Source: Camillea tinctor
Taxonomy: Eukaryota > Ascomycota > Sordariomycetes > Xylariales > Xylariaceae
Length of the DNA: 64,000 bases
Assembly: GCA_022578605.1 (NCBI GenBank)
Contig: MU394140.1
Span: 80,133-144,132 of the forward strand
Reading direction: 5' to 3'
Shown here: one piece after another, positions 34,038-46,154 of the stretch
Layout of the letters: every line of letters starts with the position of its first letter
How positions within the stretch are numbered: position 1 is the stretch's first letter
Translations under genes and position numbers: made by a program
Notes under the pieces: generated by a model
Seen by the model: the letters and a program-made list of their open reading frames with translations, nothing else
Told to the model about the DNA's origin: nothing
Database searches by the model: none

Positions 34038-36638
34038 ATGGCAAACACTTCTTCTTCCACGCACCTACCGCCTGTGTCACCTTCCGCTGACCCTAAGCCG
34101 GCGCTGCACACGCCAGTTCTGGTTCACCCTGATGAATACTCCTCCCAGTCCGAGGATGGCGAGGAACCTCTCGACATTGATCAGGATGGTGTCCAGTCCA
34201 TCATACAGCCGGCTCTGAGCCCGGTTGCCACTAGGCTCAGTTCCCCCAAGACCCCAGCTGCTGAGAAGGCTGCTGCTATGGAGAACCTTTCTGGTGGTGG
34301 TTTATTCAGTGTTATGGAGGATCCCACCTCTGCAGGCTCTGGTTACCACCCCGCCTCGTCATCTGCAAGAGACCCTGCCGGCAAGCCATCAAGAACTCCT
34401 GTCACGACTCTCAAGGCGCGTGCGCGCCAAAATAGGGGGTTCTCTTTAGGTCAGATGCCCCAGAGTCTCCCGCAGTTGACTAAATTCCCCTCGCCATGGA
34501 GTTCGAGTCCAAAAGAACTTGTCGTAGACGGTGAACCTAGTCCCAAGCCAGCCTTGTCAGGAGTGTTCAGCCAGAGTCGACATCGCCGTTCATCTTCCGG
34601 GGGTCCTGATGCCCTTAAAAGAATACGAGAAGCCTTGCCATCTATCTCTCTACCGTCCTTCTTTTCCGGTCCTACCGCCTCTTCTCCCAGGAGCCCGGAA
34701 TCTGACAACAAGAGATCAGCCACTTCAGCCGACGGTACTGTCGAATCAAAGCCGGCCAGGTTGCCAACCCGATCTCTCACGGCACGTATAGACTCAGCAA
34801 CAAATAGGAATATGGAACCGAGACCGCCAGACCATACCAGGGACGCACCCACGACTTCACGGCCGCCAACCACAGGATCAATCCGACCACGAATGATTAG
34901 AAGATCAACGTCTGACGAATCTATGCTCTATCATTCCCTGTCCCGGGTCTCATCGTTTGGCGACGACAATAGATGGGATAATATCCGTGAACAGAAAAAT
35001 GTTAGGTTCAAGGCCATCACCGATAGTTGGGATGTGCCCACTTTCAAGCTCCCGCAGTTACCAAATCTCCTCCCAGCTCCTCTCAAGAATTTTTCTCTCG
35101 GCCCAGACCTGTCGGATAGTTCTCTGAATGATTCAACACGGCCTGCGACGATCCCGGAGGCCGGGCAGGACGGTAGCCTATCGGACCTAGATCGTGCTCT
35201 TAGCTCCCTAACGGGCGATATTGTGGTTATGGGAGGGTATCGGGGCTCCATACTAAGATCGACCAAGACGAACCGCCAGGTCTGGGTACCCGTAAAGCTA
35301 GGTTTGAATTTCCGGAAGGTCAATCTAGAGGTGGGGTTGAACCCCGAAGACGACGTGAACATGGAGGAATCGATTTACGCATCAGGAATGCTACAACATA
35401 TTGGACCGGTCGACATTTCAAAGCGACTCTTCAAGAGACTGAGGGAATGTGAGAATGCAAAGTCGGGAAAACTGAGGGTATGGGATTATGGATACGATTG
35501 GCGACTTAACCCGCATCTGCTGTCGCGCAAGTTAATAGCCTTTTTGGAACAGCTGCCCTCCAACCAGCCCGGTGAAAGCCCCGGGTCTAGAGGCGCTATG
35601 GTGATTGCTCATAGTCTTGGTGGTCTGATCACACGCCACGCATTGAACCAACGACCGGAGCTGTTCTCGGGTGTAATCTTTGCTGGCACTCCTCAAAGGT
35701 GCATAAATATCCTGGGTCCGTTTCGGAATGGTGATGCCGTGCTGTTTAACGAAAAGGTCTTGACCGCACAGGTCAATTTCTCTCTAAGAACGAGTTTTGT
35801 GTTCCTCCCCGAAGACGGCTTTTGTTTCATCAACAAGCATACTGGAGAGGAGTATCGGATCGACTTCCACGACCCACAAGAATGGGCAAAATATGCACTG
35901 TCACCATGCATCGAACCGTCGTTGCCCGCATATAATTCCCGGTCAACGGCTCTCGGCTCTTTCTTGGAGCTCTCCGGGAGACTACCAACACCCCTGCGAA
36001 GTCGCGGAAATAGCAATGCGAGCGATCCCCGCCAACCACAATCGCCAACCCGTAGCCTGATTACAGAAGCAGCTCGAAAAGTCGAAGTCGCTCACGATCA
36101 TACCTTAGCCCCACAAATGGGAACTCTCCAGGCCGATCAGCCGGCCACGCAGCAACAACAAAAGCAACAAGATACCAGCACCCGCAGTCGAAATATGGCT
36201 TACCTTTCGCGAGTCTTGGCCGACGTCAAACGTTTCCGTGCCGAGACGTTCCACCGACCGGAACACACAGAGTCCAATTCCTATCCTCCGCTTGCTGTCA
36301 TCTACGGAAAAGACATCCCGACAGTCTGGGCCGCTCATGTATCTTCACGTGATGCGATCTCTTGTGCGGACGCCTACGATGATCTAGTATTTAGGAGTGG
36401 AGATGGAGTTGTCCTGGCTAGAGAAGCACAGTTGCCCGAGGGATACGAGCTAGTCAAAGACGGCCGCATCAGCACGGATCGCGGACATATCACTATGCTT
36501 GGTGACTTGGAAGCAGTTGGAAGGGCACTCCAAGCAGTAATAAGAGGAAGGCGGAAGGGCATTGGCCTTGGGCGCCGCATTCCAGCCGGGAATAAGAACA
36601 TGTCCCAACCAAATTTAGACGAAGCCCCGGCCTCTTGA
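34038..36638 (+). CDS. LCAT-like alpha/beta hydrolase with long disordered N-terminus
   Basis: Predicted lipid acyl hydrolase/acyltransferase of the lecithin:cholesterol acyltransferase family. Single exon, 866 aa; the start is the ATG at 34038 (MANTSSSTHLPPVSPS), since no upstream in-frame ATG was found. Residues 1 to about 385 are Ser/Pro-rich with many basic patches and no fold I recognise. The catalytic part begins near residue 390 (GDIVVMGGYRGSILRS). It contains RVWDYGYDWRLNPHLLS and the nucleophile elbow AHSLGG with Ser526. Asp789 (RSGDGVV) and His817 (DRGHITMLGD) are the best candidates for the rest of the triad. A Q-rich linker lies near residues 700-712. No signal peptide, unlike secreted LCATs. 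The substrate is unknown. Confidence 0.85.
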   Translation: MANTSSSTHLPPVSPSADPKPALHTPVLVHPDEYSSQSEDGEEPLDIDQDGVQSIIQPALSPVATRLSSPKTPAAEKAAAMENLSGGGLFSVMEDPTSAGSGYHPASSSARDPAGKPSRTPVTTLKARARQNRGFSLGQMPQSLPQLTKFPSPWSSSPKELVVDGEPSPKPALSGVFSQSRHRRSSSGGPDALKRIREALPSISLPSFFSGPTASSPRSPESDNKRSATSADGTVESKPARLPTRSLTARIDSATNRNMEPRPPDHTRDAPTTSRPPTTGSIRPRMIRRSTSDESMLYHSLSRVSSFGDDNRWDNIREQKNVRFKAITDSWDVPTFKLPQLPNLLPAPLKNFSLGPDLSDSSLNDSTRPATIPEAGQDGSLSDLDRALSSLTGDIVVMGGYRGSILRSTKTNRQVWVPVKLGLNFRKVNLEVGLNPEDDVNMEESIYASGMLQHIGPVDISKRLFKRLRECENAKSGKLRVWDYGYDWRLNPHLLSRKLIAFLEQLPSNQPGESPGSRGAMVIAHSLGGLITRHALNQRPELFSGVIFAGTPQRCINILGPFRNGDAVLFNEKVLTAQVNFSLRTSFVFLPEDGFCFINKHTGEEYRIDFHDPQEWAKYALSPCIEPSLPAYNSRSTALGSFLELSGRLPTPLRSRGNSNASDPRQPQSPTRSLITEAARKVEVAHDHTLAPQMGTLQADQPATQQQQKQQDTSTRSRNMAYLSRVLADVKRFRAETFHRPEHTESNSYPPLAVIYGKDIPTVWAAHVSSRDAISCADAYDDLVFRSGDGVVLAREAQLPEGYELVKDGRISTDRGHITMLGDLEAVGRALQAVIRGRRKGIGLGRRIPAGNKNMSQPNLDEAPAS

Positions 36639-38809
36639 GAATTTGATAGAACGACGACCAGGCGTAGGGTTTCCAACATGGCATTCTAGACTGGATCCAG
36701 CATCGGGCAACCGGGTATGCATTTGTACGCAGCAAGCTATGGAACATGCGGATAATTTGATTTGGGTGTGCAATTTTTTTTATAAATTCCTTTTTTTTAA
36801 CTTTTTTTCTGCTCTCTAGGATCATGTCAATGGTCGAGGGTGGTGGAATGATCAAACGCCTGTGACGGGGATTTAGCTCCAACTGTGGCAACGACTGCCG
36901 CATCAAATATATGGAAGCATCAAAACCTTAACAAGCAAGAAGAGAAAAAAGTTTTCAATAAGCATTATCTCATAGCGAAGAATAGGAGGGAAAAGCTAGA
37001 TTAGGTATCTTTATACATTTGCATCACATGATTACACAGCCCTTGCCGTCCCTTGTCCCTTTGGCTGCTCATTTCACTCGTACGCGAACCAAGAGGATTT
37101 AACTATCTAACTTACTACCTACCTACTTTTAGATCGACATAGACATATACGGGACATGCATATGTTCACCTAGTTAAGACTCATGCTCGACAACACAAAC
37201 CGGAGCTCCGATCCCCTGCTCTATACTCCGTATACAAGGGGTAGAAAGGAGGGCACCACAGAGTATTCAACTGGTCTAGGCTGCTAGGTTAATGAAATCG
37301 AAGTGATCACATCGGTAGTGTTAAGTAGTTAATTCAGGTTAGTAGGGGGTCAGTGAGATGGAGCCTTAACCAGTCTCTCTCTGTTTTCCCCTTCCTCGCC
37401 AAAAAGGAGAAAATAAAAATAAAAGCACGTACACTGGACACTGCGTTGCTCTGAAAACCTGAAAAAAACTAACCTAGTCGCGTGTTAGACCGCCCGACTA
37501 CCGGCCGGACAGAGGCAAGGAGAGCAATAAAAAAGGAAGATATTCGGCGCTAGCGGCCGCGCAGCGCCGTCGATCTTTGGGGAGCTGATGTGAGGGATCC
37601 ACAATGATCTCACCGGGCCTTGTTTTGGTTTTTGGTAACAGTAATTGATGGGGGGAGAAGATGGATGGTAGGGTGGTATGGATAATAGTAGACAGCGCGC
37701 AGGAAAAGCTTAGCTGTGTACTATCTGGGTAAGGAGGTGGGTGGGCTGGTAGGTTACGATACTTTAAGCTTATATACCGTCAGCATTAGACGAGACATCG
37801 TTTCGTCTCTGACATCAAGGTTTTTTTTGGTTTTTTTTTAGAAAAAAAAAAGAAATTATCCTAGGTTAGACGCAACGAATAATGGTCACGGGCCAATTAG
37901 GTTGGCAGACCATACTTCATGATTTCGTAAGAGGCTTGTCGGTTGGGTCGTGGTTTTCGTATGTGGTATATAGGTTAGTGGTTTTCTATGTAGGGGGGAG
38001 GGGAGACTTGACTAGTTAGCTGGAGAAAAGGAGGCAGGGCTTAGTGTAGCCTTTTAGTTGACGAAGAAGTCTCTGGCTTCGTGTTGATTGTTGTCCTGTG
38101 CTGTGCCGCTCAGACAGATCGATAGATGGACTGGCATCCTTAACCCACCCCTCAAAGGATCATAGGTAGAGAAGAAAGAGAGATTGTCACCATTCTTAAG
38201 ATACGACCTAGTAGTCACAGCTAGAGGGAAGCTATTTTCGAGGGATTGTGGCAGGGAGAGAAAGTATATCATAGGTAGTTGAACTGGTGAGATGCATTGT
38301 TTAGTATCTACCTGTTTATGCAGATATGTTCATAACCCATGTGTGTGTGTAGCTAGGACTCGGGAGACCAGGATTGGATCAGCTAGCTAAGGAACACACG
38401 TTTCAAGATATTAGGTTTGCTAGCTGAAATCTCTTTATCTTTTCTATTTTCCTGTTGTTGTTCTTCCCTTGCTACTAATCTTCGTCTCATGTATCCCGGA
38501 GCGTGGACTAAACATACCACATACACATTTTCCTCCACGAAGAGAAGGGGACAACCTCTATCAATCTTCCCTACAGAAGCAGAAAAAGTCGATACTCATG
38601 CACTTTGTTTTCCTATGTATGATATAGAAGTAACTATTGGCATGATTTGCTGAAAAGATCTCCAACCTCTAACCATCGATTATCTCATATCCAACGGGCA
38701 AAGCAAAGCGAGGAATCCGGGGCTAGAAGAAAGCAGAAATATCAAAGGGTGGGGGCCCAAAGAAACGACCCATTGGAATACACACAACCCCTAAGCACGA
38801 GCGACGACA
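36639..38809. other. Intergenic, 2.2 kb
   Basis: No gene seen. Holds the hydrolase 3' flank and the upstream region of the Cys-rich membrane protein. T and A runs near 37822-37852 flank a TTTTTTTTGG repeat. Confidence 0.55.
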
Positions 38810-39972
38810 ATGCCGTCTCTAGCGTCCATTACACCGCCGTCGACCTGCCTCGCGTCGGACCAGCTCTTTGCTTTCCAGACGGGAAACACCGAGTACTACG
38901 TCCAAGGGCCGCGTCCGGCGCAGACAAGCTGTCTACCAGACTCATACGTAGCCACGGCGGTGCCGTCAGTATATTACTCTCCGGGTTACTGCCCCGATGG
39001 ATACCGGGCCGCGTGCTCGACAACGGACACGGCCGGTACACACTATACGTGCTGTCCCCAGTAAGTGAATTTTTAGGCTCTTTTTAGTAATTCGGATGGT
39101 GTGAACGAAGTTATACTTTGACGAAGCGTATATCATGGCGTGGTACGGTTTCTCCTAAGATCCGTGTCTTCTATATAATATTGTTCTTCTACCTCTTTCT
39201 CATTGCCTTTAGCTGACTCCAACCTAACCTCCCCTTATTTCCTTATCCCACTCATATGTTGTTGCTGATCACCCACCGCAAAACCTAAAATAGAATTGGC
39301 TCGACGAGTTTCACTTGCAACCGCCAGCCGCAGGACCCGTGGCAGTCCTCTTACGCCTGCGCGAGCTTCTTCACCGGCCCTCTCCCCATCGGCACCGTGA
39401 AGACCGTCGAAGCCGGTCGCGTGACCACAAGCGCTACCGCGGTAACCCTCTCTCCGTCGTCGCGCGGCGCTACCGGCACCGTCAACGCGCTCGGCATCCA
39501 CGTCGCGCGGCAGTCGTCCGACGGCAACGGCAGAAACAACAGTAGCAGAACTAGAACGAACCGCAGCCTCGCCATCGGCGTTGGTGTCGGTGTCGGCACT
39601 GCTGTGCTTCTTATCGTGATAGGAGCGTATCTATTATGGAGGCGGCGGCGGGCGCGGCAGGGGATACAGCGGTTCGTCGTCGACGACGACGAAGAAGATG
39701 ATGGTGTGGGAAGCGAGAACCGCAAGCAGGGGTTCCTGTCGACGAACCTGGATCTCCGCGACGAGAGCATGGTGGCGGCGACCGATATGCATACCAAGCC
39801 GCACGGTAGTGGCTATAGCCTGCCGCCTATAGAGATGGATGGACTTGCCGGGAGGCACGAGCCCGTGGAACTGCCGCCGGATAATCTAGTTAGAGGGGGG
39901 CAGCAGCGCACACCAGTCGCGGAGGTGATGGGAGACTCATTACCACCGGGGTCGACGCATATACGACATTAG
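38810..39972 (+). CDS. Cys-rich single-pass membrane protein (fungal surface-protein type)
   Basis: Exons 38810-39060 and 39294-39972 (intron 233 bp, long for this window), 309 aa. The N-terminal region is Cys-rich (STCLASDQLFAF, TSCLPDSY, YYSPGYCPDGYRAACST, YTCCPQ and SFTCNRQPQDPWQSSYACAS). A Ser/Thr/Asn-rich stalk follows, then one transmembrane helix at about residues 176-198 (IGVGVGVGTAVLLIVIGAYL) and a basic RRRR stop-transfer. The cytosolic tail is acidic. There is no classical N-terminal signal peptide, as in other fungal proteins of this kind I know, so the single helix probably acts as the membrane signal. Likely a plasma-membrane or wall-facing protein; function unknown. Confidence 0.82.
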
Positions 39973-40430
39973 TTTCCAACTCAATGTTTTTCTGTAAATG
40001 AGGGGTGCATTGGGATGGCATTGTGATATCTTTCTGTTGTCTTACTTATTGTTATGACTCTGGTGTATAATGCCACTATTTAGTGGAAATGGTATGAATA
40101 AGGGTATATATGTATATCTATATATTGTATATCTTTCATTTCTGGGATATATTGCTTTTTATGTCTCAAAATGAGGACGAATGCATTCTATACGACATCC
40201 CAAGTTAGACGAAGTAGTTCAGATACTTTCAGAAGAAGAAGAAAGACCATATCAGCTATAAGAGCGACATTCCTGAGATATCTGCCCCATCCGACCCCAG
40301 CCAATCCCCATCATATCCTTTTCTCTCGAAGCGAGCAAAACCACATGTAGCGAAAAGTGGACCATGAAAGAGTAGCAACGAGTATCGGAATAGTGAAATG
40401 AGTTCAACACTTTCACCACTCCAACCCTAA
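39973..40430. other. Intergenic between convergent genes
   Basis: AT-rich shared 3' flanks with TATA-type repeats near 40105-40130. No gene seen. Confidence 0.6.
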
Positions 40431-41780
40431 CTATCCTCCCTTCGCTCTCACATCTCTGGCATCTGGCGCCTTCTCACCCTGATGCGTATCTCTCTGCCTG
40501 TCTCCACAGGAATTACACGCGTACTGCCAGCCAGCCCAGGATCTCTTTCTCTTCTGAAAGTGCCCCTCCACCTCTGCCACCGGCCCTCTTTCCTCGCGGC
40601 CATAACCAAGGATCCGGTGGTCGTAAGCGGGAGGGTCAGGATCAGCGGCGATGCTGCGGATGTTCCAGACCCATGCGGGTGGTAGAGCAGCAGCCGGCAT
40701 GAGGTCCGCGACGGCATCCCCGATGCGCCGCTCCGCGAGGCGATTACGCTGCCACGGCAATACAAGGACCGCGTCAGGGCTGTAGACAGGGTTGCGGTCA
40801 CGGCAGACGAAGGTAAGCTGGGCTAAGCCGGGGAAGGACGCGCATATCTTCTGTAGTACCTGATGTATGGTCAGGGTGAGAGAAGGGATGGTGGTGTTGG
40901 GGTTGGCCCACGGGACGTCGTCGTTGTTCCAGAAGAGCGTCTCGTTGATGGCGACATGCAGGATGAGCGATAGGTCCTGTGATGGAGAGGGGCGGCCTTG
41001 TCAGTTTATCCTTCTTCAGTTGCGCGGGTATGGGGATATTGTTGCAGCTTAGGTAGGTAGGCAGGCAGATAAAGATTCCACTATCTCTATGATTCCTGCC
41101 ATCCCCTTATGAGATGAATCGAATATCAATGAACTTTCTGGTCTGCTGACCGAGAGAGGAGGAAGGAGAGGGGTTTTTTTTTATATATAAATACTAACTT
41201 GAGGTTCGGCTAACTTCGTGAACATGAGGAACTGGGTCTCGGATGCTATATCGCTATCCCTAGTGCCAAAGTACAGCGTATCCCTAAGAGGATCGAAAAA
41301 TACCCTACCAGGGTCTCGCTTCGTACCGAACATGAGTTTGTATCGTTTCATAGCATCCAGCCTTGACTCTCCGCATACATGGAGATTCACCGGTATTGGC
41401 GCTGAGGAGGTACATTTGAAATTCTGGAGGCCGCTCAAGCGCCATAGACTTTCTTGGTCCTCGTTAGACACAGAGGCAAGCTGTGAGGCGCCATTACCAT
41501 AGCAGCAACGTATGGGCACAATCCTGGGCCGTGGGAGATTCAGCCCCCATATTGTCAGGCGCAATTCAATTGGCAGCCGGGTAAAGAGGAACTATGAGAA
41601 AGAACGAAAGTGAAAAAAGGTGATGAGTCGTTTTTGAAATGAATACTGTGTTTGCTGGGCTGCTAAACTCACGAAACATGACCCCCCCGGAATGTAAGCC
41701 AGCGACGGCTCTTCCCTTGTCCCGAGCATAGACATAGAAGAGGAAGAACATGAATTATCCGAAAGGTGTGAGTTACACAT
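40431..41780 (-). CDS. 2EXR-domain protein
   Basis: Exons 41780-41673, 41591-41199 and 40976-40431; phases fit, 348 aa. The 2EXR domain begins at the second exon: FLFTRLPIELRLTIWGLNLP followed by RPRIVPI, the typical opening of this ascomycete-expanded domain. Further on, FFDPLRDTLYFGTRDSD and LHVAINETLFWNND match the usual domain layout. The C-terminus is rich in Arg, Lys and Gln with a CxxC pair (YACNSCGD). The biochemical role of 2EXR proteins is unknown; they are numerous in Sordariomycetes. Intron 2 uses a GTTAGT donor and is 222 bp, so a missed small exon is possible. Confidence 0.8.
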
Positions 41781-43608
41781 AGACTACCATATCCAGCCAG
41801 TCGGTACAAGTCGATGTGGGTGTACTTTGCGCGTGTGTGCTCGCGAACTTTTCCCCTCTCTCGCATGAGCGAGCATTTACCTACTTGAGTGAAACCGGAT
41901 ACCTGGTTAATGGGAATGGCGAAAATGTAGAGATGTTGGAGGGATCATAGCGATATACATATACAGCATGAGATAAACGCCCCATTGCCTAGGTTTGACC
42001 AGAGAACACGCTCATGACCTTAGTACCTCCGCTATCAATCATCGGGCTCTCCTCATTCAGAGGAAAGGGGAGATACAACGAAGGGAAATCGATACTAGTG
42101 GTGCCGACTAACTATAGCGCGGCCCGTTCCCTTAAGACAAGCCGCTCTTGATACCTTGGCCAGGGTCTCGAATCATAGACAGTATTATCGTCGGCGTGAC
42201 CCAACTCCTCTTCTGTGCTCGGTAGCGAGGAAGCAGCAGAGAAGGACTACCAATACTGCCTACCACTACGTACCATACCTAAGCCGAGAATTCGAGCGAT
42301 GCAAGCGAGGACCCGATAGTCTGGAACCGGTCTCAGAAGGAGAGGTAGCCCTCACTTCGTCTACAGAGCCAACGCAAGCCAGAGTCGCTCAGGCCTACAG
42401 ACCCAGCCTATTAGATAACATGATACCCCTGTATTTACAAGTCAACACATCACCAGGTATCGTCACTTTTTGAGGGGATAAATGGACAAAGAAGCTTGAA
42501 TGAGGGGACGATGGTGGATAGGATAGTAGCAAAGGTGTTGTTAGTCCCTGATCTTGCAGTCTCCCTGACATATCGTATCTACGACCAATGATCATATATC
42601 AGCGGTGCTTCTCGGCTGGAGATTAGGCCGCCTTCGTTTTGTGATAGTAGTCAGAACTAAAGCATCTTAGAGTGGAACGCGGAACTACGTCCGCTGCCTC
42701 ATCGAGTGGTACTATGCGGTCAGGTTAGTGACGGCTTGCCCAGGGCTTGAATGGCTGATAGCCATGTCTTATTATAAAAGAGAGAAGGCGAGGAGGGGAG
42801 GGAAAGACATGACAGTCGAGACCCAGAGACCCGGTGTAAAAGCTCACACCTTTGATTTGTGATATAAAGGATTGGCCGCCATGGATTTCGTAGAAGAAGA
42901 CACGACCACTATGAAGGTCGCAACATGGTAACTCCCACGACTACCTAAACAGTGTGCTTGGATTTCTGGTGGCACCGCCTAAGGACACGCCATGCAAAGT
43001 CGCATAGTGGGGAAGACCCTCCTATGATTCGATCTAGCCGGCCCGTGATCTGCGACTAAGGTAGGCAAGCTATCGCTGTCCCAGTCTCTCGGGTCCGACT
43101 TAGAATGTGACCCAACCTGGGCTCATTGGTCGAGCATATAGGTTATATATATGCGCTTTACGGCCTTGGGTATCTCTGAGGTTCCATTGAGAGGAGCACC
43201 AGGAGCACCAGGAGCAGCAGCAGCCGCCGTTCTCACCCGTTCTCCCTCCTTTGTCCTGTATTAGGGAATTTCCCTCAAGTGAACAGACTTCACAGGCTTC
43301 TACTAATACCCACATAGATTATCTTTTTAAATAAGGTTAGTATTATAGTGGCTCTCACACTAATAGCTAGACAGCAAGTTAGAAAAAGAGGATTCTAACC
43401 CCCCCCCCTTTTTTTTTTTCCAGATTATTTCCCCTTCTTGCTGCGAAACCTGCAGGGAAATTGACTGTTTACACCCTGATGCTTCTAGACAGTGCCAAGC
43501 AGAGAAATATACCTTTTTTACTAGTGCTAATTTTAACTAACGTCTTCGTCTTTCGCTACATACACCTTCTCAACCCCTCCTAGCCCTGGCCCTATTCCCC
43601 GAACCCAA
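41781..43608. other. Intergenic, 1.8 kb
   Basis: No gene recognised. Contains a GGAGCACCA/GCAGCA short repeat near 43193-43222 and a C run followed by a T run near 43401-43420. ORFs are short and unlike known families. Confidence 0.5.
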
Positions 43609-44075
43609 TCATGGTTCTTTCGGCGAAAGTGGTTTTATGAACTTCGCCTTGATATCCCTCACATACGTAGGTAGCTTCTGTAGGACTGAATGCTTCATGT
43701 GCTGCTCGAAAGCCTGTCTACTACTATATCTCTCGAAGACGTAAAAGACAGTCGGGTCTTCATCATCCCGGGCAATGCTATAGTATAAACAGCCGGGCTC
43801 GGTCTGTGCAAGAAGTGTCGTTTCCGCCAAGACGGCCTCGAGGGCATCGGCGTGTTCAGGATGTGCATAGGTCTAGTGTTTGAAATCCGTACCTGTTAGA
43901 AGACTTATGCTTATGTACCCATCCATGCTGCTTCATAAATAGATGGGAGAAGGCTACAGGAAGAAACTTAGCAGGTAATGTTTACAGTTGCGTAGATGCA
44001 AAATTCACCATCAGGGCCGGGTGGTAGGCCGGGCGGTAGTTCGGCTGTGGTGTCTCGAGTTTCGTTATTCGCCAT
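43609..44075 (-). CDS. ABM-domain (antibiotic biosynthesis monooxygenase fold) protein
   Basis: Small ferredoxin-like-fold protein; family members include quinone-forming monooxygenases and many of unknown function. Exons 44075-43986 and 43872-43609, both in phase 0, 117 aa. After a Pro-rich N-terminus, the first strand FCIYAT leads to HPEHADALEAVLAETTLLAQ. The TEPGCLYYSI and VFYVFERYSSRQAFEQHMKH stretches follow, the ABM signature, with a usual single-domain length. No signal peptide. The intron is 113 bp with a GTAAAC donor. Substrate unknown; no biosynthetic genes sit beside it. Confidence 0.85.
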
Positions 44076-45430
44076 TTACCCGCCGATACCTACAGGAAAG
44101 TGGAAGATAATTTATAAGGATGTCTTCTGAGACAATTCACAGCCGTCCCAAGCGAGGGTTTGTGAGTAAAGGAGGGCTAATATAAACTCAATCTCACAGG
44201 GCAATGTTTTTTCAAATCGAATTTGTTGGAACTGAATAAATAAAGTGGGAAATTGAACAGTATAGGTATACCTATATAAGTACCTGAGTAGGTAGTCAAA
44301 GATGAGGAAGTTTAAAAGCGAGGGCCGCGCGGAGTTGAGCAAAACCATCTAGGGGATGAAGCATCCATCATAGGTGCAAAATGATTCACAATTGAAATGT
44401 CGAGGCCATCGCACCAAGTTGGTAACTACTTGTTGTATCGCGGCTCATCACCGTTGCTTAGCGGCCACTTGATACGTATTTGGGCATTGGATATGTAGCT
44501 TACCTGCCAGCCTACCTACATGCACCGGTTTTAAAATTAGATGGCTACTATGAGGTTCACCGTGATGCATGCAATCGCCAAGATACCTGCTTTGGCCACG
44601 GCTGAGACACGTCTTTCCTGCTGTGATCCGATGTCAGAACGGCACAAACGACAACACCGCCTGACCGGCTCCCCCCCCCTTAAAAACAGAAAAGAAAAAA
44701 CGGCTTCCTACCGAGCTAGATCGAAGCTATACCTGTCATCTTACGGAGACAAGATTGCCGTGTGAGTACCTAGTGGGGTAAAGACAACGCCGATTGGTAG
44801 CTCGATTTTATTTTTAACCGCCGATGCGCCGTATTGGGTCGCGATGCTGCAGCTCGCCCGTGCCTTGAACCCTCTAAGCGCCCGCGACGGGAAAGCTTCA
44901 TCGGCACGTCTGGCCAATCTGCGAATAATCCGCATCCAAACTAGCAGACCCCCAGAACACCAAGTTCTCTCTGTACCCTGGCCTGTCTTCTTCTAACTGG
45001 CTCCCTACCTGCGCTAGGTGTGCATTGGCGCATCGCTGTATAGTGGTATCTTGCTATATGTAGAAGAGCGACCATGGAGAAGTGTACCATCCACGATACT
45101 ATCCTTAGCCCTCTGCATACTAGAAGGGCGCTTTGATAGATAGTACGCCATGGGTAATGGTGATGTTCTCACTTTCGTTGCTAGAATTAGTAGTGGTTGC
45201 ATTTCATTCATATTCATTGTGTTTCGCCGTCTTATTTGACTTGAGGTAGGCCAATTCGGTTCCCTTCAGCATTCATTTTCTTGAAACCCGGCGTTTCGTT
45301 TTTCTGGATTCGCTTCCTTTCTCGCACACTGTTTCCTCATATTCTATTTATTTATTTATTTCTGGTTATTTGTCTTCTCTATTCGATTACATCCTCGACC
45401 TTCCGCGAAGCTTAAACGCAACCTCCTACT
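44076..45430. other. Intergenic, 1.4 kb
   Basis: Upstream regions of two divergent genes: the ABM protein (-) and the four-TM protein (+). A TATT repeat lies near 45347-45362. No gene seen. Confidence 0.55.
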
Positions 45431-46154
45431 ATGTCTTCCGAACAAAAGGTCCCGGTATCTACGTCCGACTTTGAAGTTGATCCTCGCTTAGAACAATTGA
45501 GGAAAACTCACCTGATTGACAATGTTCGAATCAGCCTCACGAGCTTGGCATTGTTTTGCGGCTTCGCTGTCGTAGGAACCTCGGGCGACACCCTCGCCGT
45601 GTATAATGCCACCCACCTCTCAAGTGACTTTCACTTGCCTTTATGGCCTGACCAGTTCGATCTTCGGCCCACAATTGCCCTCGTAGTAGGTGGCGTGGTG
45701 GTAGTGTTCGCAAATGCTGTGTCCCTATTGTCTAGTAAGGTCAAGGTAGTAAGTGTGCCCCCCTTGCATCTAATAAGGAGTTGCTGAAGCTCATGTTAAC
45801 CTTCTAAAGCTTCGGGGCTACACCGCTACCCATTCTGCTCTTACATTTCTAGCTCCATTCGTGGGCTTTGTGGCGGTCATGATTAGCATGGTCTTTTTCT
45901 ATGCCGTGAATGCGTCCATCACAGCCGACACGGTACAGAGCTGGAGTTGCCGATGGGGCTACACTAGTATGGACAGAAGGCCATACTTTGGCACGTTGTG
46001 CAAGGAGAGCCAGACCGCGCTATACTTGTCCGTGGTCTTGGTGCCCATCGAGTTGATCATCCTCACAGTAGCGGGCTATCAGATGACTATGGAAAGAAAA
46101 GCCAGCAAACTCATACCAACTATTCACAAGTCAAGTAGCCCTGCGCTATCCTAG
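45431..46154 (+). CDS. Four-TM membrane protein of unknown function
   Basis: Exons 45431-45748 and 45810-46154, both phase 0, 220 aa. Four hydrophobic segments are visible: SLTSLALFCGFAVVGTSG, ALVVGGVVVVFANAVSLL, FLAPFVGFVAVMISMVFFYA and LYLSVVLVPIELIILTVAGY. A loop between segments 3 and 4 holds two or three cysteines (SWSCRWGY, GTLCKES). The layout resembles MARVEL-like fungal membrane proteins but I recognise no family motif. The donor is taken as GTAAGT at 45749. An alternative GT four codon-thirds upstream (45746) would remove one valine. The acceptor reads CTAAAG, another AAG 3' splice site. Both tails are short. Confidence 0.75.
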
